From positions 1 through 64,000 of the forward strand of contig NZ_JASKYM010000010.1 in assembly GCF_030131845.1 (NCBI RefSeq): a stretch of 64,000 nucleotides of DNA, given 5' to 3'. The notes under the pieces are model-generated. The model saw nothing but the letters and a program-made list of their open reading frames with translations. It was not told the DNA's origin and did not search any database. A program made the translations under genes and the position numbers. This DNA comes from Romboutsia sedimentorum. Its GTDB lineage: Bacteria > Bacillota > Clostridia > Peptostreptococcales > Peptostreptococcaceae. Every line of letters begins with the position of its first letter. The stretch's first letter is position 1. Shown here piece by piece: positions 54,840 through 62,884 of this stretch.

Positions 54840-57488
54840 ATGAGTAATGATAACAATGAAAATAAAAATAAAATTAGAAGAAAAACAGTTAGTTCTTCTA
54901 ATAATAAGGCTAACACTTCAAATAAAAACAATAAAAAAAGGCCTGCACCTAGCAAGAAAAAGGATAAATTTAAATTCTTTAGAGTTGCCGGGGTAATATT
55001 TCTTGTTTTATTGGTAATAGGTGTTGCTGGAGGAACAGGTTTGGTATTTGCTTCACTAAAAAATGTAGAGCCAGTTACTAAAGCTCTTTTAGATGAAAAA
55101 ACTTATCAAACAACTGAAATTAGGTATGCCACAGGTGATTTATTATCTAACGCTCCTAGTATAAACAAAAAAGATCCAGTAAAATTAGACAATATGTCTC
55201 CCTATTTGAAAAAAGCAGTTATTGCTATAGAGGATGAACGTTTCTATGAACATAGTGGTGTTGACGTCAAAGGCTTATTTAGATCTTTAGTTAAAACATT
55301 GACTGGTACTAAGCAAGGTGGTAGTACAATACCTATGCAGGTATCTAAAATGTTATTAACTTCTAAAGAACAAAGTCTTCCTCGTAAAATTAAGGATATA
55401 TACTATGCTCATGAAATGAGTAAGTCATTAACTAAAAATGATATACTAGAAGTTTATCTAAATAATTTCTTCGTAGGTAAAGGACTTGCTGGTGCTGAAG
55501 CTGGTGCTCGTGGATACTTTGATATGCATGCTAGTGATCTTTCACTTGCTCAATCTGCTCTACTTGCTGGGTCAACTAAGAACCCTTCAAGATACTCAGC
55601 TTATATGACTTCTAAATTAGATGGAAATGAATCTAAAGAAGATGTAGAAAACAAACTATTATTCTTTGTTAATACTTCTGATGACCTTCTTGATGATCCT
55701 ACTGATACAGAATTAAAGATGGTAGAGAAATTACACGATTGGGGACTTATTCCTAGTAAAGATACATATAATCAACTAAAATCAGGAACTGTAGTTGTTA
55801 GAAAAGCTATAAATAACCCTGATTCTAAGAAAAGACAAGAAATTGTTTTAAACAAAATGCTAGAAACTAAAGCTATAACTAAAGCAGAATACGATGCTGC
55901 AGTTGCAGAAGAAATAAAAATAAAACTTCCTAAGTCTGCGGATAAAGTATCTTCTTCAGTTGAAGACCTTATAGAATACGAGGTTTTAGATGCCTTGATG
56001 AAACAAGGTAGCACTAGAGATGAAGCTTACAACATGTTTTGTAATGGTGGATTGATAATAAATACGACTATTGATCCTAAGATGCAAAATATATTAGAAA
56101 AAGAATACAACAATAATGGTAACTTCCCTGGTCATAGGAGTAATTCAGATACAGATAATATTCCTCAACCACAATCATCAATGGTCATTTTAGACTATAG
56201 AGATGGTGGTATTAAAGCATTGGTTGGTGGTAGACATATAACAGGAAGAAAAGGTACAAATAGAGCTACAGAACCTAAGCAACCAGGTTCAACAATTAAA
56301 CCTCTATCAGTTTATACTCCTGCTATTGATGCTTTAACTCCACAATCAAAAGCATTTAGTGATGCTAAGGGTGGCTATAAGTTTGATCATAATGGGTGGA
56401 ATCCTAAGACTACAACTCCTGGCGTAGGAACTATGAGTTTACGTAAGGCCCTTGCTTATTCTTCAAATACTATAGCTATAAAAACAGCAGAAACACTTGG
56501 AAGTTCTAAAGAAGAATGTATTGATATAATGATAGATTATTTAAAAGAGTTTGGTATCTCAACAGTAGTAGATACTAAGACTAGTGAAGAAGGTAATAAC
56601 GATAGACAATTCCCAGCTTTAACACTTGGTGGGATGGCAAAAGGTGTTTCTCCACTTGAAATGGCTTCTGCATATGGTGCTTTAGCTAATAATGGGGTTT
56701 ATGTAGAACCTACAATATTTACTACTATAACAAGCTATGATGGACAACTAATAGTTAAAAATACACCTGAAGAACACAAGGTTGTAGCTCCAGAAGTAGC
56801 GTATGTAATAACTGATATGCTTGAATCAGTTATCACTGAAGGTATAGGTAAAAAAGCTGCAATACCTGGTGGGATGCCAGTAGCTGGTAAAACAGGTACT
56901 ACAAATAGCGCAATAGATGCTTGGTTTGTAGGATACACTCCATATTACGTTGGTGCAACTTATATAGGTGATGATGGTGGTAGAAAAAATCCTAATACAG
57001 GACAAATGATTTCTCGTAGAAGTGTAGAAGGTGGTAGTGGTAGCGCTGCAAGCCTATGGTCTAAAGTAATGAGACAAGTGCATGAAAACTTAACAGTTAC
57101 TAAATTTAAAGTACCTGATAATGTATACTTTACAAAAATTAATTTAATTGATGGTGGTAGAACATCTGGTGGTTCAAACGCTGCCTTTATAGAAGGAACA
57201 GCTCCTTCAAGATATACTAGCTATCCATCAGCTCCACAAAAACCAAAAGAGGAAGAAGAACCAGAAACTCCAGAAACTCCAGACGAAGGTCAGGAAACAA
57301 CTCCTCCTCCTACAGATAATGGTGGCGGCGGAGAAACAACTCCTCCTCCTACAGATAATGGTGGCGGTGAAACGACTCCTCCTCCTACGGATAATGGTGG
57401 TGGAACAGTAACTCCTCCTACAGATGGTGGTGGCGGAGAAACAACTCCTCCAGTTACTCCGGTTGCTCCGGAGACACCAGCTCAGTAG
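54840..57488 (+). CDS. pbpA: Class A penicillin-binding protein (PBP1A type)
   Basis: An 882-residue bifunctional PBP. A Lys/Asn-rich cytoplasmic start (about 1-45) and one membrane helix (about 48-72) are followed by the GT51 glycosyltransferase domain (EDERFYEHSGVDVKG; GGSTIPMQ). The transpeptidase domain has SxxK in GSTIKP, SxN in SSNT and KTG in GKTGTT. The last about 85 residues are Pro/Thr/Gly-rich repeats, probably an extended wall-spanning tail. It polymerises and cross-links peptidoglycan. AAGGAGG precedes the ATG. The symbol follows clostridial usage. Confidence 0.93.
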   Translation: MSNDNNENKNKIRRKTVSSSNNKANTSNKNNKKRPAPSKKKDKFKFFRVAGVIFLVLLVIGVAGGTGLVFASLKNVEPVTKALLDEKTYQTTEIRYATGDLLSNAPSINKKDPVKLDNMSPYLKKAVIAIEDERFYEHSGVDVKGLFRSLVKTLTGTKQGGSTIPMQVSKMLLTSKEQSLPRKIKDIYYAHEMSKSLTKNDILEVYLNNFFVGKGLAGAEAGARGYFDMHASDLSLAQSALLAGSTKNPSRYSAYMTSKLDGNESKEDVENKLLFFVNTSDDLLDDPTDTELKMVEKLHDWGLIPSKDTYNQLKSGTVVVRKAINNPDSKKRQEIVLNKMLETKAITKAEYDAAVAEEIKIKLPKSADKVSSSVEDLIEYEVLDALMKQGSTRDEAYNMFCNGGLIINTTIDPKMQNILEKEYNNNGNFPGHRSNSDTDNIPQPQSSMVILDYRDGGIKALVGGRHITGRKGTNRATEPKQPGSTIKPLSVYTPAIDALTPQSKAFSDAKGGYKFDHNGWNPKTTTPGVGTMSLRKALAYSSNTIAIKTAETLGSSKEECIDIMIDYLKEFGISTVVDTKTSEEGNNDRQFPALTLGGMAKGVSPLEMASAYGALANNGVYVEPTIFTTITSYDGQLIVKNTPEEHKVVAPEVAYVITDMLESVITEGIGKKAAIPGGMPVAGKTGTTNSAIDAWFVGYTPYYVGATYIGDDGGRKNPNTGQMISRRSVEGGSGSAASLWSKVMRQVHENLTVTKFKVPDNVYFTKINLIDGGRTSGGSNAAFIEGTAPSRYTSYPSAPQKPKEEEEPETPETPDEGQETTPPPTDNGGGGETTPPPTDNGGGETTPPPTDNGGGTVTPPTDGGGGETTPPVTPVAPETPAQ
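57294..57450 (+). repeat. Tandem repeats encoding ETTPPPTDNGGG units in PBP1
   Basis: Three near-identical units of about 36-39 bases encode ETTPPPTDNGG with one or two extra Gly, followed by degenerate units TPPTDGGGG and ETTPPVTP. Within units, the third codon positions vary in only a few places, so the copies are recent or kept similar by recombination. Confidence 0.85.
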
Positions 57489-57506
57489 TTTAAAAATCAA
57501 AAACTT

Positions 57507-57545
57507 AAAAAGCTAACTATTTTAATAAATAGTTAGCTTTTTTTT
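57507..57545. terminator. Bidirectional terminator, PBP1 / spoVAE
   Basis: AAAAAGCTAACTATT, a six-base loop and AATAGTTAGCTTTTT form a 15-pair stem with a further T-run between convergent units. Confidence 0.9.
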
Positions 57546-57906
57546 ATGGCTTTGCTTTAGGTGTAAATACAACAGCCATTACATATCCAAAGAATATAGC
57601 TGCTGCTATTCCACCTGCTGTGGCAGTTGTTCCACCTGTAAATATTCCTAAAAAACCATCTTTTGAAATTCCTTTAATTACACCATTTGCAAGAGAATAT
57701 CCAAATCCGATTATAGGAACTGTGGCTCCAGAAGCACCAAATTCTACAATTGGTTCATAAACACCTAAAAATGTTAAAATAACGCCACTAGTTACATAAG
57801 TAACCATCACATATGGAGTTTGCATTTTAAAATAATCCATAAGAATTTGAGCAATTAAGCAAAGTGTTCCTCCAACTAAAAAAACTTTTATATAATCTAT
57901 AATCAT
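57544..57906 (-). CDS. spoVAE: Stage V sporulation protein AE (SpoVAEb type)
   Basis: The 120 residues have four membrane helices and the SpoVAC/SpoVAEb signatures (GGTLCLIAQILMDYFK; GASGATVPIIGFGYSLANGVIKG). SpoVA proteins form the channel that moves dipicolinic acid and calcium into and out of the spore core. This is the last gene of the cluster; spoVAEa and spoVAF do not follow. It is six bases after spoVAD. Confidence 0.93.
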   Translation of the reverse strand: MIIDYIKVFLVGGTLCLIAQILMDYFKMQTPYVMVTYVTSGVILTFLGVYEPIVEFGASGATVPIIGFGYSLANGVIKGISKDGFLGIFTGGTTATAGGIAAAIFFGYVMAVVFTPKAKP

Positions 57907-57912
57907 CTAACA

Positions 57913-58929
57913 TCACTCCTCATTGACTATAACCACCGCATGTGCAACGCATGGTATTGTCTGTTTCTGTAATGTACTTGTAGGAGATAATAACGCTCCT
58001 GTTGACACTAGCATAACCTTATTAAATTCTTTTTTAATTAACTTATTATAAATATATCCAGCAAATACAGATGCTGAACATCCACAGCCACTTCCTCCAC
58101 AATGTACATCTTGTTTTTCTAAGTCAAATATTTCTACTCCACAATCAGTGTATACTTTAGATATATCAATTCCTTTTTCTTTAAGCAAATCCTCGGTTAT
58201 TTGTTTTCCTAATTTGCCTAAGTCACCTGTTGCTATTAAATCAAAACTATTTGGGTCATCTTTTGTGTCATTAAAGTAAGCATATATAGTATCTATAGCT
58301 GCTGGGGCCATAGCAGCACCCATATTGTTACCATCATCAATTCCTTTATCTATTACTTTGCCTACTGTTACATACTTTACTTTAGGCCCGATTCCATTAG
58401 GTGCTATAAGTACACTTCCAGCTCCAGTTGTTGTCCATTGAGCAGTCATTGGTTTTTGATTTCCTAATTCTAGAGGGAATCTAAATTGCCTCTCTGCTGT
58501 ACAATAATGGCTAGATGTCCCTGATAAAATCAAATCTGCAAAACCACCATCTACAAGCATCGAACTCAAACACATTCCTTCTGCCATCGTAGAGCAGGCT
58601 CCATATATTCCAAAGAATGGAATAGCTAATTCTCTAGCTGCAAAAGATGCTGGGAGTAACTGATTTATTAAATCTCCACCTAAAAGATAGTTAACATCTT
58701 CTAATTTTTTACCAGCTTTTTTAACAGCGCTTTTCATAGCAATTTCTACCATTTTGCTTTCAGCAAGTTCCCACGATTTCTCTCCACATAAATCATCTTT
58801 TAAAATCATATCAAAGTATTCTTTAAGTGGTCCTTCTCCTTCTTTAGGTCCTACAACAGACGCAGTTGATATTATAGTTGGTTTGTTTTGTAATTTTACA
58901 GTTCTACTTCCTATTCTCTTACTTTTCAC
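57913..58929 (-). CDS. spoVAD: Stage V sporulation protein AD
   Basis: A 338-residue thiolase-fold protein. It has KRIGSRTVKLQNKPTIISTASVVG-like opening residues, FFGIYGACSTMAEGM around the reactive Cys position, and CGGSGCGCSASVFAGYI near the end. SpoVAD binds dipicolinic acid directly. It belongs to the spoVAC-AD-AE core that is needed for dipicolinate uptake. It is 12 bases after spoVAC. Confidence 0.96.
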   Translation of the reverse strand: MKSKRIGSRTVKLQNKPTIISTASVVGPKEGEGPLKEYFDMILKDDLCGEKSWELAESKMVEIAMKSAVKKAGKKLEDVNYLLGGDLINQLLPASFAARELAIPFFGIYGACSTMAEGMCLSSMLVDGGFADLILSGTSSHYCTAERQFRFPLELGNQKPMTAQWTTTGAGSVLIAPNGIGPKVKYVTVGKVIDKGIDDGNNMGAAMAPAAIDTIYAYFNDTKDDPNSFDLIATGDLGKLGKQITEDLLKEKGIDISKVYTDCGVEIFDLEKQDVHCGGSGCGCSASVFAGYIYNKLIKKEFNKVMLVSTGALLSPTSTLQKQTIPCVAHAVVIVNEE

Positions 58930-58941
58930 AATCTCATCTCC

Positions 58942-59385
58942 TTACTTTATAAGAGTAACAATATAATATACAAAACCACATAAAATAGATGATCCTATAC
59001 CGTATACTAATACTGGCCCTGCTATTTTAAATAAATTGGCTCCCACTCCAAGCACATAACCTTCTCGTTTATATTCCATGGCTGGAGATACTATTGAATT
59101 TGCAAATCCAGTTATAGGAATTATTGAACCAGCTCCTGCTCTTTTTCCTATAAGATCATATACGCCTAATCCTGTAAGAAATGCTCCTATAAAAATTAAA
59201 GTTATAGATGTAGCTCCTGCAGATGCCATTTTATCTAATTGTAAAAATTTCATATATAAATCATTTATTACTTCACCTATTACACAGATAATCCCACCAA
59301 CTATAAATGCTAAGATATAGTTTTTTAAATATTTTGGCTTGGGACTAATTTCATCAACATATTTTTTATAATCTTTATCCAACAA
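58942..59385 (-). CDS. spoVAC: Stage V sporulation protein AC
   Basis: The 147 residues have a soluble start and four membrane helices, with GGIICVIGEVINDLYM and GAGSIIPITGFANSIVSPAMEYKREG. It is the mechanosensitive-channel-like member of the SpoVA proteins in Bacillus. It lies one base after spoVAB. Confidence 0.95.
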   Translation of the reverse strand: MLDKDYKKYVDEISPKPKYLKNYILAFIVGGIICVIGEVINDLYMKFLQLDKMASAGATSITLIFIGAFLTGLGVYDLIGKRAGAGSIIPITGFANSIVSPAMEYKREGYVLGVGANLFKIAGPVLVYGIGSSILCGFVYYIVTLIK

Positions 59386-59386
59386 T

Positions 59387-59803
59387 CTAACCTCCTTTTA
59401 TAATTGTCCATCCTATAAATGAACCTATTACTTTGCCAATTAACATAGATATAATTATATACTTTAGCCCCATTGTAGGTATCTTAAGCCGTCTTGATAC
59501 TACGGGTATATAATCTAATACTTCTGTAAGTCCAGAACTTAAAAATCCAACAAATACTCCATAACCTATTCCAAATAGAATTGCTCCAAACTTACCTATA
59601 TCTACGTGAATATTTTGAATAGATATAAAACCGCCTAAAAGTGCGCCTAGTACAAGCAATATTTCATAAATGTGTATATATTCTTTTGTATTACTTACCT
59701 GTGCCATTCTTGGTATAATACCTACTAATATAAGTATCGCAACTACACCAGCTCCAACCATTATTCCTGATGATAATCCAAATAAAATTAAAAATCCTCT
59801 CAC
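59387..59803 (-). CDS. spoVAB: Stage V sporulation protein AB
   Basis: The 138 residues have four helices and the SpoVAB pattern GLSSGIMVGAGVVAILILVGIIPRM near the start; GYGVFVGFLSSGLTEVLDYIPVVSRR follows in the middle. It is present in Bacillus-type seven-gene operons but missing from the reduced spoVACDE sets of some clostridia, including C. difficile. It is 12 bases after spoVAA. Confidence 0.9.
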   Translation of the reverse strand: MRGFLILFGLSSGIMVGAGVVAILILVGIIPRMAQVSNTKEYIHIYEILLVLGALLGGFISIQNIHVDIGKFGAILFGIGYGVFVGFLSSGLTEVLDYIPVVSRRLKIPTMGLKYIIISMLIGKVIGSFIGWTIIKGG

Positions 59804-59815
59804 ATAATACCCTCA

Positions 59816-60400
59816 TCATTTCTTTCTTAATTGATTTTGAATTTCTGCATCTAAAGAAATCATTTTTAAATCTAGTGGGCTAGGCTCTCCCTTTGAGTAT
59901 GTAGGTATAAATTTATTAAAAAACAAGGCTACTCCTATACCTATACCTATCGAGTATGGTAACTGAAAATATGGCATATACTCTTTAGGATTATCCGTTA
60001 TTGCATCTACCATCATAAATTGAGAATGAGCCATATTAACATCTGCATGAAAATTCATTATTCCCATTATAGATCCCATTAATACTACTATAGATACTAT
60101 AAATACTCTTATATATTTTGTTCTATCCTTTTTGCAATCATCAAAGAATATTATAATATCATCAGGTTTTAAAAAATTAAGACGCAAATTCGGAAATTTA
60201 TCACTTACCGATTGTATAATTTCTCCTAAATGTATTACATCATAATTAGATACAATCTCTTTGTATTGTCTTAAACAAATATTTTTCAATTTATTTTCAC
60301 AATCTTTAGGATATATTGCATAAATATCTTCTAAATAAATACTAGGTTTATTTGTTTTAAAGGGTTTTATACTTTTAGGTATTAAGTAAATATCTTCCAT
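59816..60400 (-). CDS. spoVAA: Stage V sporulation protein AA
   Basis: The 194 residues have a soluble N-terminal domain with two repeats (about 1-95) and two membrane helices (about 103-120 and 145-162). The FHADVNMAHSQFMMVDAITDNPK region between the helices is characteristic. Structures of the Bacillus protein suggest a role in the channel or its assembly. It is first in spoVAA-AB-AC-AD-AE, behind a terminator that separates it from sigF. AGGAGGT precedes the ATG. Confidence 0.9.
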   Translation of the reverse strand: MEDIYLIPKSIKPFKTNKPSIYLEDIYAIYPKDCENKLKNICLRQYKEIVSNYDVIHLGEIIQSVSDKFPNLRLNFLKPDDIIIFFDDCKKDRTKYIRVFIVSIVVLMGSIMGIMNFHADVNMAHSQFMMVDAITDNPKEYMPYFQLPYSIGIGIGVALFFNKFIPTYSKGEPSPLDLKMISLDAEIQNQLRKK

Positions 60401-60440
60401 ATATAATACCTCCTTCTTATTTATTATTTGTTAAATGCCA

Positions 60441-60497
60441 AAAAATAAACCTCTAATTTTTACATAAGATTTACTTATGTATATTAGAGGTTCATTT
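60441..60497. terminator. Terminator between sigF and spoVAA
   Basis: AACCTCTAAT pairs with ATTAGAGGTT, with an inner TACATAAG/CTTATGTA stem, directly after the sigF stop. It separates the sigma-H-driven spoIIA operon from the spoVA cluster. Confidence 0.85.
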
Positions 60498-61262
60498 TTA
60501 ACTAATATATGATTTTAATTTTGATAATACTTTCTTTTCAATTCTTGACACTTGTACTTGAGATATGTTGAGTAAGTCCCCAATTTCACTTTGAGTTTTA
60601 TCTTCAAAATATCTAAGCATTATAATTTGTCTTTCTCTTTTTTCTAACTTACCTAATACTTCTTTAAGCAATAGATTATCAATTACCTTTTCTTCTTCAC
60701 TTTCACCCTTCATGCTTATTTTATCTATTAGGCATATTGGGTTACCTTCTTCTTCGTGAATTACACTGTGTAAATATTCTACTGAAAAATTAGATTCCAT
60801 TGCCATTACTAAATCTTCTTTTTCTATTTCTAATTCTTTTGCTATTTCTTCTATACTCGGTTCTCTTCCTAATTGTTTAGTTAATATTTCACTTTGCGTC
60901 TTAGCCTTTATTGCTATTTGCTTCAAAGATCTAGAAACCTTAACCATTCCATCATCTCTCAAGTACCTTTTTATTTCTCCTAAAATCATCGGTACTGCAT
61001 AAGTTGAAAACTTAACATTGAAGCTAGGGTCAAATTTATATATAGATTTCATAAGCCCTATTGAACCTAATTGAAATAAATCGTCTCTATCATAACCTAT
61101 ATTTAAAAACTTCGTAACAACACTTCTAACTAAACCTAAATTACTAGATATTAAAATTTCTTTAGCCTCTTCATCCCCATGCTGAACTTTATCTATTAAT
61201 TCTAATGTCTTTTCATGACTAAGCAATACCCTTTTCTCTTCTTTTCTTACAGTTATCCCCAT
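60498..61262 (-). CDS. sigF: Forespore RNA polymerase sigma factor F
   Basis: A 254-residue sigma-70 factor. Region 2 is NLGLVRSVVTKFLNIGYDRDDLFQLGSIGLMKSIYKFDPS, region 3 LKQIAIKAKTQSEILTKQLG, region 4 REREIIMLRYF-like then TQSEIGDLLNISQVQVSRIEKK. It directs early forespore transcription once released from SpoIIAB. It is the third gene of the spoIIA operon. Confidence 0.97.
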   Translation of the reverse strand: MGITVRKEEKRVLLSHEKTLELIDKVQHGDEEAKEILISSNLGLVRSVVTKFLNIGYDRDDLFQLGSIGLMKSIYKFDPSFNVKFSTYAVPMILGEIKRYLRDDGMVKVSRSLKQIAIKAKTQSEILTKQLGREPSIEEIAKELEIEKEDLVMAMESNFSVEYLHSVIHEEEGNPICLIDKISMKGESEEEKVIDNLLLKEVLGKLEKRERQIIMLRYFEDKTQSEIGDLLNISQVQVSRIEKKVLSKLKSYIS

Positions 61263-61288
61263 AATAAAACCTCTATTCTTTTTGGACT

Positions 61289-61717
61289 TTATTTAGGTAA
61301 GTTTATTTTTTTTGTCATAACTATTTTAGTTCCGTCGCCTTTTATTGAACTTACCGCTACACCATCCATAAAACTTTCCATAACTGTGAATCCCATTCCT
61401 GATCTTTCAAGTTCCGGCTTTGATGTATAAAGTGGTTGCATAGCCATTTGAATATCTTCTATACCATTTCCTCTATCTTCTATTACTATTTTTATTATAT
61501 TTTCTTCTATTTCACATCTTAAATAAACAAACTTAGATTCATCTTCATCATACCCATGTATGATAGCATTAGTTACAGCTTCTGATACTGCTGTTTTTAT
61601 ATCTGCCATTTCATCTAATGTTGGATCTAACTTTGCTGCGAAAGATGCAACTATAACTCTCGCTAAGCTTTCATTTTCAGATTTGGCAGAAAATTTAACT
61701 TCCATAATATTACTCAT
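61289..61717 (-). CDS. spoIIAB: Anti-sigma F factor / kinase SpoIIAB
   Basis: A 142-residue GHKL-type protein: N-box KTAVSEAVTNAIIHGY, G1 box VIEDRGNGIEDIQMA, and RSGMGFTVMESFMDG. It binds SigF in the predivisional cell and phosphorylates SpoIIAA. It is encoded between spoIIAA and sigF with gaps of 13 and 26 bases. Confidence 0.97.
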   Translation of the reverse strand: MSNIMEVKFSAKSENESLARVIVASFAAKLDPTLDEMADIKTAVSEAVTNAIIHGYDEDESKFVYLRCEIEENIIKIVIEDRGNGIEDIQMAMQPLYTSKPELERSGMGFTVMESFMDGVAVSSIKGDGTKIVMTKKINLPK

Positions 61718-61730
61718 AATATCTTCCCCC

Positions 61731-62066
61731 TTACAAAGAACTTACTACTTCTTCATATGTATCATAAATGCCTATTATCTTATTCATCCCTGATAAATCA
61801 AAGACTTTTTTTACTCTATCATTTATGTTTATTACTGATACTTTTCCACCATCACTAGAAATTTTTTTATATCGCCCTATAATTACACCTATACCTGATG
61901 AATCCATAAAGTTAATATTTCTAAAATCAAATATTATATTTTTGACCGATTTTGAAATTAATATATTGTCTATTTCATCTCTAACTTCATTAGTTATGTG
62001 ATGATCTAGTTCCGTAGACATAAACTCTATTAAAAGGTTTTTTTGGTCTAAAGAATATTTTATCAT
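61731..62066 (-). CDS. spoIIAA: Anti-anti-sigma factor SpoIIAA
   Basis: A 111-residue STAS-domain protein. The regulatory Ser is S57 in FMDSSGIGVIIGRYK. Unphosphorylated SpoIIAA displaces SpoIIAB from SigF after asymmetric division. It is first in the operon, directly downstream of a sigma-H-type promoter. Confidence 0.96.
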   Translation of the reverse strand: MIKYSLDQKNLLIEFMSTELDHHITNEVRDEIDNILISKSVKNIIFDFRNINFMDSSGIGVIIGRYKKISSDGGKVSVININDRVKKVFDLSGMNKIIGIYDTYEEVVSSL

Positions 62067-62108
62067 TAGTATGCCCCCTTACTATCTTCAAAGTAATTAA
62101 CTTCTAAT

Positions 62109-62138
62109 GAATTCTCCTTATTAACACTTTTATCCTTC
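62109..62138 (-). promoter_or_regulatory. Sigma-H promoter of the spoIIA operon
   Basis: On the minus strand GAAGGATAA (62130-62138) matches RNAGGAWWW exactly. GGAGAATTC (62109-62117), 12 bases downstream, matches RNNGAATWW in all but the last base. It stands 42 bases before the spoIIAA start, where the known sigma-H promoter of this operon is expected. Confidence 0.75.
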
Positions 62139-62150
62139 AATGAAATTTAG

Positions 62151-62757
62151 CTAGTTTTGTTTTATTATGTCTACGAATGTTTCATTGTATGTAACTTGTC
62201 CAACCATATCATATATTCCACTTTCTATTATAAAGTTTGGATTACCATTCTCTTTCCACCATTTTTATATTTTTGCATTCCATATCCAATATAAATTGTA
62301 CTATATTTATCAGTATATAGCTTTACTAAATCTCTTATTTCACTCTCAGCTACTCCACACTCATCAATTAGGTACTCTAAATTTAAAGTATCTATATAAG
62401 TTTTAAATTCTTCAAAACCTACTACATAGCCATTAATAAAATCTATATCTTGTAAGTTTTGATCAAATATTATCTTAATCATAGCTAAAACTAGAGCTCC
62501 ATCACTTCCCGGATTTATTCTTATATACCTGTCAGCTACTTTTGCAGTCTCTATAAATATAGGGTCTATAACTATCAACTTACTTCCTTTTTTTCTTGCT
62601 TTGTTTATCATTTGCATAGTATGTATAGTTGTATAAGCTGGATTTTTACCCCATACAAATATATTTTTACTGTTTAACATATCATCTATACAATGTGATT
62701 TTACAGATCCAAAATCATATTTTTGAGCTTTAATACCAGCACTCCAACAAGGACCTC
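62151..62757 (-). pseudogene. Fragment of a molybdopterin oxidoreductase, frameshifted
   Basis: The minus strand encodes GGPCWSAGIKAQKYDFGS, HCIDDMLNSKNIFVWGKNP, SKLIVIDPIFIETAKVADRY, INPGSDGALVLAMI and IGYGMQKYKNGG. This is the cofactor-binding middle of a formate dehydrogenase or related enzyme. It lacks the N-terminal iron-sulfur and early domains. After KNGG the frame shifts, and the other frame continues as NGNPNFIIESGIYDMVGQV before a stop at 62151. Both ends are therefore broken. It is a relic between spoIIAA and the helicase. Confidence 0.8.
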
Positions 62758-62848
62758 CTTTATTTTATGTATTATTTATTGATTCTTATTTATGATAGTA
62801 AGTTTAATTTAATATTTTGTAAATACTATTTTTATTTTTAACGCAAAA

Positions 62849-62876
62849 AAGGCATGATTAAATTTAATCATGCCTT
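62849..62876. terminator. Terminator after the DEAD-box helicase
   Basis: AAGGCATGATTAAA and TTTAATCATGCCTT are directly adjacent complements (14 pairs before allowing for a loop), followed on the minus strand by TTTTGCGTT. They stand nine bases after the helicase stop. Confidence 0.9.
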
Positions 62877-62884
62877 ATAAATAA

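Noticed and set aside
57228-57500. Long minus-strand frame rich in Arg, Cys and Ser across the PBP1 tail
   Set aside because: It is the antisense of the Pro/Thr/Gly repeats, has no ribosome site and simply mirrors the repeat codons.
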